From Rhodeus uyekii (lineage: Eukaryota > Chordata > Actinopteri > Cypriniformes > Acheilognathidae), in the NCBI GenBank assembly GCA_037043235.1, contig JAWRVZ010000056.1, forward strand, positions 2,501,001-2,565,000: DNA of 64,000 bases. The letters run 5' to 3'. The position numbers and the translations under genes are program-made. Below the pieces are notes generated by a model. That model saw only the letters and a list, made by a program, of their open reading frames with translations. It was not told the DNA's origin and made no database searches. Every line of letters starts with the position of its first letter. Position 1 is the first letter of the stretch. Shown one piece after another: positions 22,481 through 33,689 of this stretch.

Positions 22481-22920
22481 GATCTCCAACTTGTGGCCCA
22501 TGGAAGGAGACATCTACACCTATCTTTTCTATCTCGTTTCTTCACGCAGCTAGTGAATCTTCACCTGCCTCTGGTAATAGGGTAGGACCATGCCCCAGAA
22601 ACACAAAGAAGGGGGAGAGGGGAGAGCCTGACCGACCGACTGGCCATCCCTACAGAGTTGTTAATTCTCCTCGCCCTGCACCAGCACGAATGAGGGAAAC
22701 ATCATTCTCTATTCTCCCAGGTCAGAGTGGGAACAATTAAGTGTAGAGGGCGCGTGGAGTGCGCGGCGAGCCGGCCGACAGTTGATGAATGTGTGGGCAG
22801 GCTGCAAGTGACAATATGCAGACAAGCGAGATCATTTGCAAATGGATGCAGGGAGACACAGTGAGGGAGCGAGAGAGACGCAGTGGCACGGGGCAGAACG
22901 GGGGGAGGGTTTAACCCTTT
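22480..22920. promoter_or_regulatory. Candidate conserved non-coding island
   Basis: A GC-richer 440-bp block, with GGCGAGCCGGCCGACAG near 22770, between AT-rich flanks. It holds TTGTTAATTCTCC and GCAAATGG cores. No coding frame is convincing. Composition contrast is the only evidence. Confidence 0.25.
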
Positions 22921-23329
22921 GCAGGTGTCTCTCTCAAGGAGAAAGGAGACAAAATGAGACCAGGCCAGAAAATATCAATACGTTGGCCCAGCAATTTATT
23001 GAGGGTGTGAAATTCAATATGCACACGTAGACTTGTGATGTATCTCTTAAGGTGCAGAGAGCAACGAAAATAAATGAGATGGTCATGGATTGTCAGGTTG
23101 CTGTGTTTTTTGCACCACAACATGGGTCATGTTCATTTCACACCTTTCATGGTCTATAGCATTTATAGTTCATACAAAAGTGGTGAAACTTTTGTGGTGG
23201 AAATTACTTTTTACAGTGGTATCTTGATAATAACTACCACCTTAATAAAAAAGAGATTTTACTCTGTTTGAAAAATATCAAATTTGCTTCACAATAATAA
23301 ACAAGATTGGTAAATTTTTTGAAGTATGC

Positions 23330-23700
23330 TATATGTGAGTGGTACTTGCCTGTACAAGTTCTGAGTGGTTAGCATTCTGCAATGTGTATGATCAGTACAC
23401 ACAAACTTTTTATTTCAGTGTGACTTGACTTGCAAAAGTCACTGCTATGATGTGTTAGCTAAGATGTTCTAAGTGGTTGGCATGCTCCCATTTGATTTAT
23501 TAATGTGTTTCAGGTGGTTACAAGGTATTCTAGATTGAATGGAGAATGTTCAGAATTCACAAGCTAGTACTTGTCTGTCAGTACAATTCTGCAGTGTTTT
23601 AGCTGTTAATATGTTTTTGGTATTTACGAATTGTTTATTTAAAGTCTCAGTCTCCCCTTCTATGTACCTGCTGGGTGAAAAATATAGGTAAAATCATTTT
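23330..23700 (+). repeat. Degenerate minisatellite-like repeat (GTTCT-AGTGGTT units)
   Basis: Repeated diverged words TTCTGAGTGGTTAGCAT, TTCTAAGTGGTTGGCAT and TTTCAGGTGGTTACAAGG recur at irregular spacing of about 60-120 bp. They resemble the cyprinid GTTCTGAGTGGTTGCTAGG minisatellite family. This is a relic, and unit boundaries are unclear. Confidence 0.4.
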
Positions 23701-25010
23701 AAAAGGTATTAGCACACCTCTCTTCAACAACACGATTTGATGTATCATTCACGTTTGTAACGTTTGTAGAAGTTGGGCAACAAACACCAACCTAGACCTG
23801 TGGCAAGAAAGAGAATTTATTGTAAGTTTATTCTCAAACTTGCATATTTTATGTGTATTATATTCAGTCAAAAGCAGTCAAGCGATGTCCTGTATCTTTC
23901 TTAAGCACGGCTGCTTACGTTGATGGGTAAAGGATGATTTGAATCAAATCAAAGTCCATTACTCCAACAGTGATGGAAAAAGCAGCAGCGTTATCTAGTG
24001 TAATCTCACATTAATCATGTTCTCTCCTGATATGTTAATCCGACTGCATCTATATTTAATGCTGGGAAGACGTTCCCCTTGATACATCACTGAAGAGCTG
24101 TGGTAAATAGAGTGCTGTAGGGGTGTCAGAATATCCAGACGGTTGACTCCTTGTGTGCTCAGAGCTCCACTAATGAAAAAGAAAAGCCCTGTGCGTTATA
24201 GGGAAATGAGGCAGTACTGAATGACTACAGACAGTCTTCAGCCCAGTCAAAGATGAAGCTCTACCTTTATTCATTTATCTTTTCATCCACCACCCCCCTT
24301 CTTTTGTTTCTCTAGAAAAGACACTGTCTATCATGACAGAACCCTCCCCCATGCAGTGACATTGGGCAATCAAATGAGGCTAGGTTTGTCTATCTATATG
24401 CATGTGGTGTGTGTGGTGTTGAGATCTCCATATTAGGGTCTATGCACTGTACAGCACCCGTCCTGGTGGTTTCCCCACCTCTCTGTGTCTTAATTGACCT
24501 CCAGGTGGAAAATGAGCTGTGGACAGCTGACTCCATGCCTTCACTTACCGATCTGACATGTAGATCAATCACGTTGTTGATCCTAATACCCTTAACAAGG
24601 TTTGTCTGGGACTCAAAGGACATGTCAGCCCACTACAATGGCTCTCTCAGTCTCACTTGTACTCGTTGTGTCCTTTCTTGCAGCACAGGTCCATGTTCAC
24701 CTCATTATCTGCTTTGGGTAATGCCAGTGCAAGTCAGTATCAGTGGACTACCATGAAAAACAAACAGGACCAGGTCTTGTATGAAGATATGTTATAAATG
24801 TCAAATATTTAAAGGGAAGTCAGAGTAGCTGCAAAACATCCAAATATAAGGAGAATTATAAGCTGAAATAAACTGTCCATGCAAGTGTCCTTTATGCTGA
24901 TCAGAAAGGTGATAATCCTTGTGGGCTGCTGCCATTTTTTTGGCAATGTAGCAAAAAAGAAGACAAGTGTTCTTTTATACAAAGAAATGCACTGTTTGGG
25001 TTCCATTTTA
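23700..25010. other. Intergenic DNA, nothing firm
   Basis: Unique-looking sequence. Around 23990-24140 and 24230-24660 composition is more balanced, which could reflect conserved non-coding DNA, but no motif supports a specific call. Confidence 0.5.
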
Positions 25011-25011
25011 G

Positions 25012-25340
25012 CATTTATTTATTTACATTACTGTTGAAGAGTTTGCGGTTTAAATTAAATTAATTAATATTTTCATTTAGAAAAAATGCAATAAATTGAT
25101 CAAAAGTTAAAGACTTTTACATCGTTACAAATTATTTTTTCAAAGAATATTTACCATGATTTCCAAACCATATTAATCACCATAACTGTTTTCGACATTG
25201 AAAATAATAAGAAATATTTCTTGAGCACCAGATCAGCACATTAGAATGGTTTCTGAAGGATCATGTGAAGACTGGAGTAATGGCTGCTACTGTTATTATA
25301 TTGTAATAATATTTCACAATATTACTGTCACAGCCTTGTT
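25012..25340 (-). repeat. Cyprinid-type dispersed repeat copy (inverse orientation)
   Basis: Contains AATAATAAGAAATATTTCTT and GGATCATGTGAAGACTGGAG, the reverse complement of words I know from an abundant cyprinid repeat. The related + strand pieces are at 9655-9860 and 31826-31905. Confidence 0.55.
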
Positions 25341-25499
25341 GGTTATTGTTTGGGTTGAGAACACAATGTTTCACATGCTGGATTATTTTGAGCTTATGTT
25401 ATCATGAAATTACTTATTTTGAACCTTTCTTATACTCTTCATCACCATTAAAATTCATTAAATGGGAAAATTGTGCTTATTTACACTGTACAATTCTGC

Positions 25500-26260
25500 C
25501 ATCTTGACTTCACCTGCCCCTTTTGACGAAAACCAACCAAATCACTGTTCTGGATCAAGGCCAACTAACACCAACTTGTGGACTTCTCAGACACTTCCAG
25601 TTTTAGATCCCTTCGCTCCATCTTGGCTCGTAGACATCGATTTCACCAGAGTCACTCGACCTTGCGGCCCCCACTGGGTTCCCTCATCCCACCGGCTCCC
25701 TCTTGATCGATCGTCACTCTGGTTCCACCACAGACTTCCACCACCCATATATCTACAGAGGGTTCCTCCTTCCCTTCATCTTCGCCTCTGTCCGTAGTCA
25801 CATCGGCTCCACCTCAGCCCTCGGGTACTCTGGCTTTACCCTCGCCATGCTCTCCATAACCAGTGGTGTTGCTTGAGCCCATCAGCTCATTGTCTGTGCC
25901 CTGGGATTCATTGGTTCCGTCTCCATCGGTCATCAACAGGATGTCAACAGCCACAGCAACATCTTGGCTCCTCCTTTCCTCGACTCCATCGTGGGCTGTC
26001 ATCTTTGCTGTCTGTGGTATTGGACATCAGACTTCATTGCCAGGGTCACAACGTCTTGCCATCGCCATCCCTTCTCCTCCTCCCAGTGTCCATCCACCAT
26101 CCAGTCCCTTTCACCATCCCTATTTCACCTAAACCTTAGTCATTCTGGGAGGGGGCGTTCTGTCACACCCTCACACCACATGGACTTCTAGTTTGTTTTC
26201 ATTCAGTCACATGTATTTCCCACCACTGCACCCGCACCCGCACCCGCACCCGCAAATAAA
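25500..26260 (+). mobile_element. LTR-retrotransposon-like relic (3' internal end, PPT and LTR start)
   Basis: A pyrimidine-rich, proline/serine-coding stretch full of CCATC and CTCC words precedes GGGAGGGGGCGTTC, which looks like a polypurine tract, and then TGTCACACCCTCACACC, a plausible LTR start with TG. The combination resembles 3' portions of fish LTR elements. No intact coding region remains, and the second LTR border is not seen, so the family is not assigned. Confidence 0.4.
26229..26254 (-). repeat. (GCACCC)4 hexamer repeat, G-quadruplex-capable on - strand
   Basis: CCC triplets at 26231, 26237, 26243 and 26249 are spaced by GCA. The complementary strand is therefore four GGG runs with 3-nt loops, the classic G-quadruplex pattern. 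Confidence 0.85.
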
Positions 26261-28440
26261 TGCAGCATTAGGGAGAATAAGTGAGTGATAAGTGATATTC
26301 AAAAACTTCAAAAAATAACTAGAAATAGAATATTGAAATTTGAAATCTTAAACATTCATGGTAAATATAAGCAAATTATTTTGCTAGCCAAACAACAAAC
26401 CACGATGTGTATCTAAGTAAGTTTTTTTTGTTTGTTAGTTTTTTGTTTCTTAACATAAACATTTAATGTTAATTTATTTGGTTCTTTTATGATTAAATTA
26501 ATTATTCAGCTCAAACAAAATTGTGTTTTCCTAATTAATTCCCATTCGAAGAACCTTTTTAGAAGTGAATCAATCCATTAAAACATGTATTTCATTTTTT
26601 TGTATCACTTATCAGTTGCAATAACAGACATAATCGTTAAACATCAGTAATTGGTTCCACAGTTTTAATTACTGTCATTGTTCGAAACCTCTCATCTGTA
26701 TATTCAAACAAATGTGTCTTTATTAGAGAAAACGATGTGAGGAGAGCACCACATTTGTCCCACCGATTCCTGTCGAAGCGGAAAAAATGTATCAACGTAA
26801 AATCAAATTAGACCGGGACAAACTAATATGACATTTCATTTTTATGAATAATTACTGCTTCAAAAGTCCCTTGCGGCCTTCCCTGAAGGAGATCAAACTT
26901 TTAATGCTCTTAAAATTGTCTGCCTGCCATAATTTATTTATGGCATTTTATATACTTTGTTGCCTCAAGATCCCTTGAAAATACTTCATTGTATCTGGTT
27001 CAGCTCTCCCATAATAGAATTCTGGCTCATGTCACACTGAAAGTGATAGAGAGCATGTAGTGTTGTTTTCACAACACTCATTTCTGTAATAAAAGAATAA
27101 CATTTCTGTGCTGAGGAAAACGAATTTTGTCTTTTGTGAGATCAATATACAACTGCATGGAGAAACATAAGGGGAAGAGAAAGAGAAAATGGATGTCTTT
27201 GTTCCGGTATGTGGCTTTTGAGGACCTTGGCTTGTCTTCACACTTTCTCTGGAGAGAATATACACATTAAAAGTCATTTTGCTCTCTTTCAGGTGGATAC
27301 TACAACTGTTAGACCAGCATGCCCTCTGAGACCTAACAAATGCAATCTGGTGAAAGAACTCCTCGAGTCACCAATGCCAATCACTGGGTCTCTGCAGGAA
27401 CTGTACAGTTAGAGAGGTGAGATGTGGTGTTACACCATTCACATTTTGTAAAACAGTCCTGACATACTTTCTCACTTCCATCGTTTACTTCAGCAGCTTA
27501 TTCAAGTACTTGACCTTAAAGAATGTACTGTGTGACAAAATGCTGATGCAAATGAGTACGTTACTTTTTATCTGATGCAAAAGAGTAATGGAAGGAACTA
27601 ACTTTCAAGATTTTCAAAGATTTTTTGAATATGTTTTATAAGAAAATATTTTAGTATTTTTATTTTAGTAAAATATAGTTTTATATTACTGCAATCGATC
27701 CTTCAAAGGAAGAAGTAGTATAGATTCTTGGCTCTTTCTTTCTTTTTTGAGATTCATGGCATTGCATTTAAAAATGTCAGATCACCTCTAACATCTATTC
27801 AAACATGATGTTGATTATATTAAGACAATATTAGTAAAAAAGTATAGATTATTGCTTTATTTTACTTTGTCTAATGTAGCATTATGTCAGGGTTCACTTC
27901 AGTCTGTTTATTCGTGTCAATTTATTATTTTGCAATTTTATTACTTCAACATCAGAAAATATCAGAACTTTTATTATTAGATTATATATTATATTAATAA
28001 TAAATTAATCATTTAATAATAATATTTCTTTTTAATAATAATTATAACCCTTTTTAACAATAAAACACATTTTTCTCATTCTACATCAGGACTGAACAAG
28101 GCAATAATCCAACAAGAACAATCACAGATGAAACAATAGCCGCTTTCCCACCATCGGGCCAAACGTGAGGAATAGTTTCAGTTTTATTTCAACTTGAGCC
28201 TGGTTCAGCACGGCATCGTTACAAACTATTCTCAGTACAGTTGGCTGATCCGTGTTGAACCGTGCTGGTAGAGAGTGCATATAGTGATATGCATTGGCAT
28301 ATAGAGGAGTAATTAATAATTAAACTAAAAGAAATATCTGACCATCCTCCGTAACTATTCATTATTTACATCTCATATCGTATTTAAACTCTGACGTTAC
28401 TGAGGCAGCAACTGACACATTTGTATTGCATTCTAAAGAG
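26261..28440. other. Intergenic AT-rich DNA
   Basis: Mostly AT-rich unique sequence. A possible splice-bordered segment at 27299-27416 is reported as a finding. From about 28130 some words (GCTTTCCCACCATCGGGCC, TTGAACCGTGCTGG) resemble a decayed DNA transposon, but its ends could not be set. Confidence 0.5.
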
Positions 28441-28463
28441 CTCTGTTATCAGTCCCAAAGTGG

Positions 28464-28535
28464 AAAATGAAACCATAAAGTTGTAAATAAGTTGGCCCTG
28501 ATCCGGGCGTATTTACAACTTTATGGTTTCATTTT
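28464..28535. repeat. Perfect 26-bp inverted repeat with 20-nt loop
   Basis: AAAATGAAACCATAAAGTTG and the next six bases (28464-28489) are exactly complementary to 28510-28535. The loop 28490-28509 contains GGCCCTGATCCGGGC. Weaker complementarity continues outside, so it could be the core of a palindromic MITE. It might fold as a hairpin if transcribed. Confidence 0.9.
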
Positions 28536-28744
28536 AATTTTCAGCACTGAATAAATGTTTTGGCTTGGCGGTGGTAACGCGACTGTTTATTTATCTAATT
28601 TTTTAGATTAAACTCAAAATTCAAAAACAAACTTTGATTGTTGTTTCCTTTCTAATTGGGCAGTTCATGGCAAAAATGTGATTTAATGTGGACCAGGCTT
28701 TATGGTTAAAAGTCTGGCTACACAAAGCTACAGCTGCAGTATCA

Positions 28745-29160
28745 GACTCTCCTTCACCTTTTCCTGACCCCCTGTATTCGAACACTCTGACCCTGCAGAA
28801 GAGCGCCAGTACCTGAGGTGTGACTTCAGCTCCACTGGCCTCTCTTCATCAGGTCTGCCTTTATGCTGAACTCCCTCCCCTCTCTCTCCTTCTCTCCTTC
28901 TCTGCATTGCTCCTCCAGAGACATTGGTCCTGACAGTGGGACGAGTTGGCCAGCTGGAAAGCCAGCGTGCCACAAGCCATCTCGTCTTCTTCTCCTTGGT
29001 GCCTCCACCTGAGTGGCCAGCTCCTGTCAGCCAGGGCCCCTCGCCCCCTTCACCGGTCAGCCAGCTCACGGGGTCCTCCGTTTCTAGGTCAGGGTGGCGG
29101 GAAAGTGGCTGTGATGCATATACGGTTGGACAGTAAAGCATCTCCTGTTTTCCATGAGTG
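28745..29160. promoter_or_regulatory. Candidate conserved non-coding island
   Basis: A GC-richer 415-bp block with a T-box-like AGGTGTGA (28816-28823) and pyrimidine-rich tract. A 167-codon frame on the - strand crosses it but has no recognisable domain and starts and ends in low-complexity sequence. Composition contrast is the only evidence for function. Confidence 0.25.
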
Positions 29161-29659
29161 GACTGTGAAAAGTGCAGTTCACCGGTGCGGTGTGAAAAAT
29201 CATAGTTGATCAAAGGTGAATGTGGTGTCACTGTGTCTCTCCTCTGTCTCTATCTGCTTTTCTTGCTCAAGAAGAAGTGCAGCAGGACACAAAGTCTTTC
29301 TTAATGGTTTTTCACTTGAAGACCAAAGACTGAATAGGCAGAAGAGTGTCACACTTATTATAAATCATGCAGTAATTTTTTACCATTTTACCATTAACTT
29401 GTGTCATTTGCCTTTAATTCTTCTTAGGATCATAAAAGGAGATATTTTGTTGAATTCCCAAGCTTCTCATGTCCATACAACAAAAGTTGATGGTGAGTTA
29501 CACTGCAGAGAAAAGTCAGAAACATAACTTATGCAAAGATATTAAAAATGTGGCCTATATAGCTATAAACCCATAATGATTTACATGTTATATTGCTGAT
29601 ATCTGATAAGTTACCAATATTAAAGTTCTATACTGTTGTGTCTATTTTTTTTTAATTTA

Positions 29660-29840
29660 CAGAGCCCCTGAAGGGACATGTTGGTGTAAAAAATATGAGA
29701 TGTGAGAAGAAATAATAAGTCAATGTTTTCCATTGCCCCATGCATTGCAAGTGAAATGCATAATTTTTTCTAGAGAATGCAAAAGTTTTTGTTCTCCCAT
29801 CTCATATTCCTTCCATCACCATTCCCCTTTAGGGGCTCTG
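29660..29840. mobile_element. 181-bp MITE with TA target-site duplication
   Basis: The ends CAGAGCCCCTGAAGGGACAT and, inverted, CAGAGCCCCTAAAGGGGAAT form terminal inverted repeats of about 50 bp that also share AATATGAGATG(T/G)GAGAA. TA flanks both sides (29658-29659 and 29841-29842). It has no coding capacity. TA duplication suggests mobilisation by a Tc1/mariner-type transposase. Confidence 0.75.
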
Positions 29841-29842
29841 TA

Positions 29843-30340
29843 AAACTCAACTCCGAAAAAAATAATTTTACTTCACTGTACAAAATAATATGATCAATAA
29901 GTCAAGAGAACTTGAAAAATATATATTATTTGAACTCATCAAAACATGGCTTTGATTATTCTTACCAAAATGTAAGTCAGCAACTGACTTTAGGCATCAC
30001 ATTATAATTTGCAGAATGAAAAATGGATTTACAAAAGATTACATTTAACAAACATATTAAATGATATGTTTTTATTAGCAAAGATTAATTGTTATTGAGT
30101 GTTAGATGACAGCAAATGTCTAATCTAAATGTAAAATTGGGGATATGAGAATGTAGAGTAAAATTTACAACACCAGCTAATATCTGCCAACACTGAATAA
30201 AACAAACAACGATATATACTACTATTTAAATTTTATTGAGCAGGTTATTATCTGGCCCCATCTGACAGTTATGATCCCTGCCTCACATGTCTGAGCTTAA
30301 AGCACACTGAGGTGGTGTTCTTCCTGCACTGAGTGCATGA
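29843..30340. other. Intergenic AT-rich DNA, nothing recognised
   Basis: AT-rich, without recognisable features. Confidence 0.6.
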
Positions 30341-30344
30341 CTCA

Positions 30345-30905
30345 TGCAATATGACCATCTCTGTGCTGCAGTTGAGACTCCAAAGAGGTGGAGTCCCCTC
30401 TCCTATGCCCCAATCTAGTTCCTTTCCTGGCTAGCAGAGGGCTACTTCTGTAAATAGGCAGGGTGACCCGAGGGTAAACCTGCCGAGCCAATCTCTGTGG
30501 GCCCCTCACTCCTCTTGCACATCGCAAGCTGTGGATTTTACGGATGAGATCGCTAGTCCTTCTCAAGGGGGTTCCAGTGCCTCATTAGGAGCTCCGGCGG
30601 AAGATCAGATGTCGATTGCTGCATCGGAGGGTGGACTTGAATCCTCCGGGGATGGTAGCATTGTTCAAATCTGACCAAGAGCAGATGGCCATGCTTTCCA
30701 CGTGAGACCTCCATGTGACCACTCGAGGTTGGATGATTGGTATCTCGGGGTGGTCCTCACCCCGTGCTGCCACCAAACCTTCAGCTCGTGGTCAGGAGTT
30801 TCCCTTGAACATGTGTCCAGGCATGCGGTTGTCTCCACGAATGCCCATTACACTGGCTGAGATGCCACACACAAATGCAGCCTCAGGGGTCTACTGGGTG
30901 GTTGC
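30345..30905 (+). mobile_element. Degraded retrotransposon gag-like relic
   Basis: Around 30590-30760 the + strand reads AEDQMSIAASEGGLESSGDG, a stop, and then CDHSRLDDWYLGV. This pattern (acidic SIAASEGE-type block then SRLDDWFLG) is familiar to me from gag-like frames of fish retroelements, probably DIRS/Ngaro-like. Stops and frameshifts interrupt it. The upstream GC-richer part probably belongs to the same element. The family assignment is from memory. Confidence 0.45.
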
Positions 30906-31820
30906 CCTGCATGCTTAATAAACAAACTCCAGCTGGTTCAAAACACAGCAGCTCGAGTTTTTACTAGAAAGGGTTAGTATGAAGTATGAGCATATTAGCC
31001 CAGTTTAATCAACACTGCATTGGCTCTCTAGTAAACATCGTATACATTTTAAAATCTTGCTAATTACTTACAAAGCACAAAATGGGTTATCTCCCAAGTA
31101 CTTGAGTGTGCTCTTTGCACACATTATAGTCCTTCATGTCTATTGTGATCCCAAAATGTTGGCCAGATGATAATACCTAGAATATCAAAGTCAATCCTTT
31201 TTCTTATTTAGCAGTTAAACTCTGGAACCGTCTTCCTAGCGTTGTTTGGGAAGCAGACACACTCTGTCAGTTTAAATCTAGACTAAAAACACATCTCTTC
31301 AACCTGGCATACACATTATATATTTTTGGAATTCAAATCATGTATAATGATTATTAGGCTGCATAATTTAGGTCAGCTGGAACTGGGAACACTTCCCATA
31401 ACACCTGATGTACCTGTTATATCATAAGATGAATGGATGGATGAATGAATGAATCTACGCTGATATTATTTTCTCTGTTTAACGTTGTCAGCCGTATCTG
31501 GACTGTATCCAGATCAGATGAAGGACCTTCACCTCGACATGACCACAACACAGCCCTGAAGTGTCTGCAATGAGACTTCAGTGTCTGCAATGACCTTGAC
31601 TCTATTAGACCTTCCCCTTTGAAGGCCAACAAAACCCATCACCAACCATCTTCAACCAAACAGAACTAAATTAAATATTTTGAATGTCCCGATCTCAATC
31701 TGACTTCTGACCTGAAATGCTATCTATATCATAATCACAAACTGTTTGTTTGTTGGCCAGAGGAATATTGGTCCCGTGACAGAGCCTGGTTTCTCCCAAG
31801 GTTCTCCCATTCTATTTCTG
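30906..31820 (+). mobile_element. L2-like LINE 3' end (reverse transcriptase C-terminus and UTR)
   Basis: The + strand encodes pieces typical of the C-terminal end of fish L2-like LINE polyproteins: LQLVQNTAARVLTRKG, YEHISPV, ITYKAQNGLSPKYLS, and LWNRLPSVVWEADT then FKSRLKTHLFNLAYT, separated by stops and frameshifts. The following AT-rich part up to TGGTTTCTCCCAAGG (around 31790) matches the 3' UTR style of the same LINEs. It is 5'-truncated, as usual for LINEs. Confidence 0.75.
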
Positions 31821-31825
31821 GTCAA

Positions 31826-31905
31826 ATAAATGCAGCTATGAGAGATTTCTTTCAAATTCATTAAAAAAATCTTACCGACCCCAAACTTTTGAATGGAAGT
31901 GAAGT
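31826..31905 (+). repeat. End of cyprinid-type dispersed repeat
   Basis: It carries AATCTTACCGACCCCAAACT followed by TTTGAATGGAAGTG, the characteristic terminal words of the family also seen at 9655 and 25012. It abuts the TIR element that follows. Confidence 0.55.
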
Positions 31906-31906
31906 A

Positions 31907-32599
31907 CAGTAATACCTTGAGATCGTCCCGACATACGAGTATTCCGAGATACGAGCAAGCATTCGAGCATGTTTTGCTTTGAGATACGAGTAAATATTTG
32001 AGATACCAGCAGCTTACAGATGCTGACACAAGGTGGTCAGGCACTCGGAGCAGCTCAAGCTGCCTCATTTATGGGGTATCGCATATGATCTCCACTAGAG
32101 GGCCACCTTGGTTTTACAGTGGGAGGTTACCGTGGGCGACGAGTGATTCACAAGTATTAAGCTGGAAGCAGCACAAGTTATGTGTTTTCAGTAATAATAA
32201 ATATGAGGTTCTGAGGCTATCCAATACACTACACAGGAGGAAACAGTACACTTCCGTATTGTGTTTGCATTATCTACGTTATCCCTCCCTCCTCCGCACA
32301 TGCCGCTACTGTATCGTCTGTCTCGAAGGTAAGAACTCATAATTAAAACCACATTTTATTTTATATCACAAGAATCCTTATATACTATAATTTGTTTTGT
32401 GTGTGTATGTTTCTACAGAAATTCAAAACATGTTTTTTTCCATTGTTATCAGAACTAATAAGGGAGTTTTTTAGAGGGCTGGAACGGATTGATTTTTTTC
32501 CCAGTATTTCTTGTGGAAAAAATGTATTTGAGATACGAGCAATTCGAGTTACGAGCTCGATCCTGGACCGGATTATGCTCGTATCTCAAGGTATTACTG
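31907..32599. mobile_element. 693-bp non-autonomous DNA transposon with perfect terminal inverted repeats
   Basis: The left end CAGTAATACCTTGAGAT and the right end ATCTCAAGGTATTACTG are perfect 17-bp inverted repeats. Subterminal ATACGAGCAA/GAGATACGAG words recur inside both ends. TA precedes the left end, while the right flank is CA, probably a mutated TA. The inside has no transposase. The TA target and CAGT ends suggest a mariner/pogo-like superfamily. Confidence 0.75.
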
Positions 32600-33010
32600 C
32601 ACTAAAATATCACGCATCCCTAATATGGTAGCTTTGTCTTAAGATGAAGCAGAGTGTTGGTTTAAAAAAAAAGTAAAAATACCACAAATTGTGTTACATT
32701 GCAACTTTTTGTGAAAAGATACACTTTTTCTGTCTGACTGAAACTCTTTCTCTCTGCTCCAGACTGTAAGTGCACTCAAGTCATATGGACTTTAATGGAA
32801 CTGGTTTAATGGCTACATTCTTTCGGTGAACTATTCCACACGTAATTATAATAATGGGTAAAATGATAGCCGACAGGACCATCATAGCTCAGAAAAGACT
32901 TGGAGACTGCCAGTTTGTGTTGTGTCTGAACTTGCATATAGTCCTCACCGTGAAGTAGGCCTGCCACACAGCAGGAACAAACCTCTAGAGAATAATCACA
33001 ATAGAATTGT
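32600..33010. other. Intergenic DNA, nothing recognised
   Basis: Unique-looking sequence without features I can name. Confidence 0.5.
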
Positions 33011-33500
33011 GCGTGTCTGCTGTTTACAGAATCAATTTCTGCAAGCGCTTGTTATAATGAGTTGAATTGTTATTAGTAAAGCATAATTACATTAAAATTG
33101 ATACAGGCTCTCGGCAGCATGAGCCTTCAATGGTAATTCTCTCTCTTCTTTGCTGATAGGGCACAACGCCTGTTGACATAGCAGTGCTCATTACTGCTTG
33201 ATTAAAGACTTGTACTTTAACAGGAATTAGGCTCCTGAACTGTACATAGATACTCTTCATCTATTATTCAGTAGGCAATTAATATTTAATTGTGCTTTCA
33301 TATTGGTGGAATGGCAACCTTTTAAATGTGACTGTGCTACCTCGACTGTTGTTAATTAAAGTGAGTGGTGCTAAGCACACACACCAGCAGGAGTTATGAA
33401 CAGAACTGGCATTAGATGGGCTGGAGCAATCATACAATGGGCTTGTTAAGGTTCTGTACAGAACTGATTGCTTGCTGCCTTTGCAAATAGCTTCATAAAA
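33010..33500. promoter_or_regulatory. Candidate conserved non-coding element (homeodomain-core rich)
   Basis: A repeat-free 490-bp block with several TAAT cores (CATAATTACATTAAAATTG, GCAATTAATATTTAATTG, TTGTTAATTAAAG) separated by complex unique words such as CTCTCGGCAGCATGAGCC. This texture is typical of vertebrate developmental enhancers. Function is inference. Confidence 0.3.
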
Positions 33501-33689
33501 CCTAAATTATACAATACGGGAGTGTATGTTTCAGTTAAAAGATGATTATTCCTCTTCGACTTCTTACTTATTTCTCATACAGCCAGTAGAGTACAATGGC
33601 TCACCACTATGAAGCATTCAACCAGAGGAGGGCAGTAGCGGGTAGTTAATGAGTCAAATCCTGTAATTAATGTGTCTAGCTCATTTCTG

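Noticed and set aside
25873..26139. Proline/serine/histidine-rich frames of 75-111 codons
   Set aside because: They overlap in several frames over a pyrimidine-rich repeat relic and are explained by composition.
28728..29231. 167-codon - strand frame between setd3 and bcl11b
   Set aside because: Low-complexity, E/R/G-rich translation of a pyrimidine-rich GC island, with competing frames on the + strand and no known domain.
31553..31600. Short tandem AGTGTCTGCAATGA duplicate
   Set aside because: Two 14-bp copies inside a LINE 3' region, probably simple local slippage.
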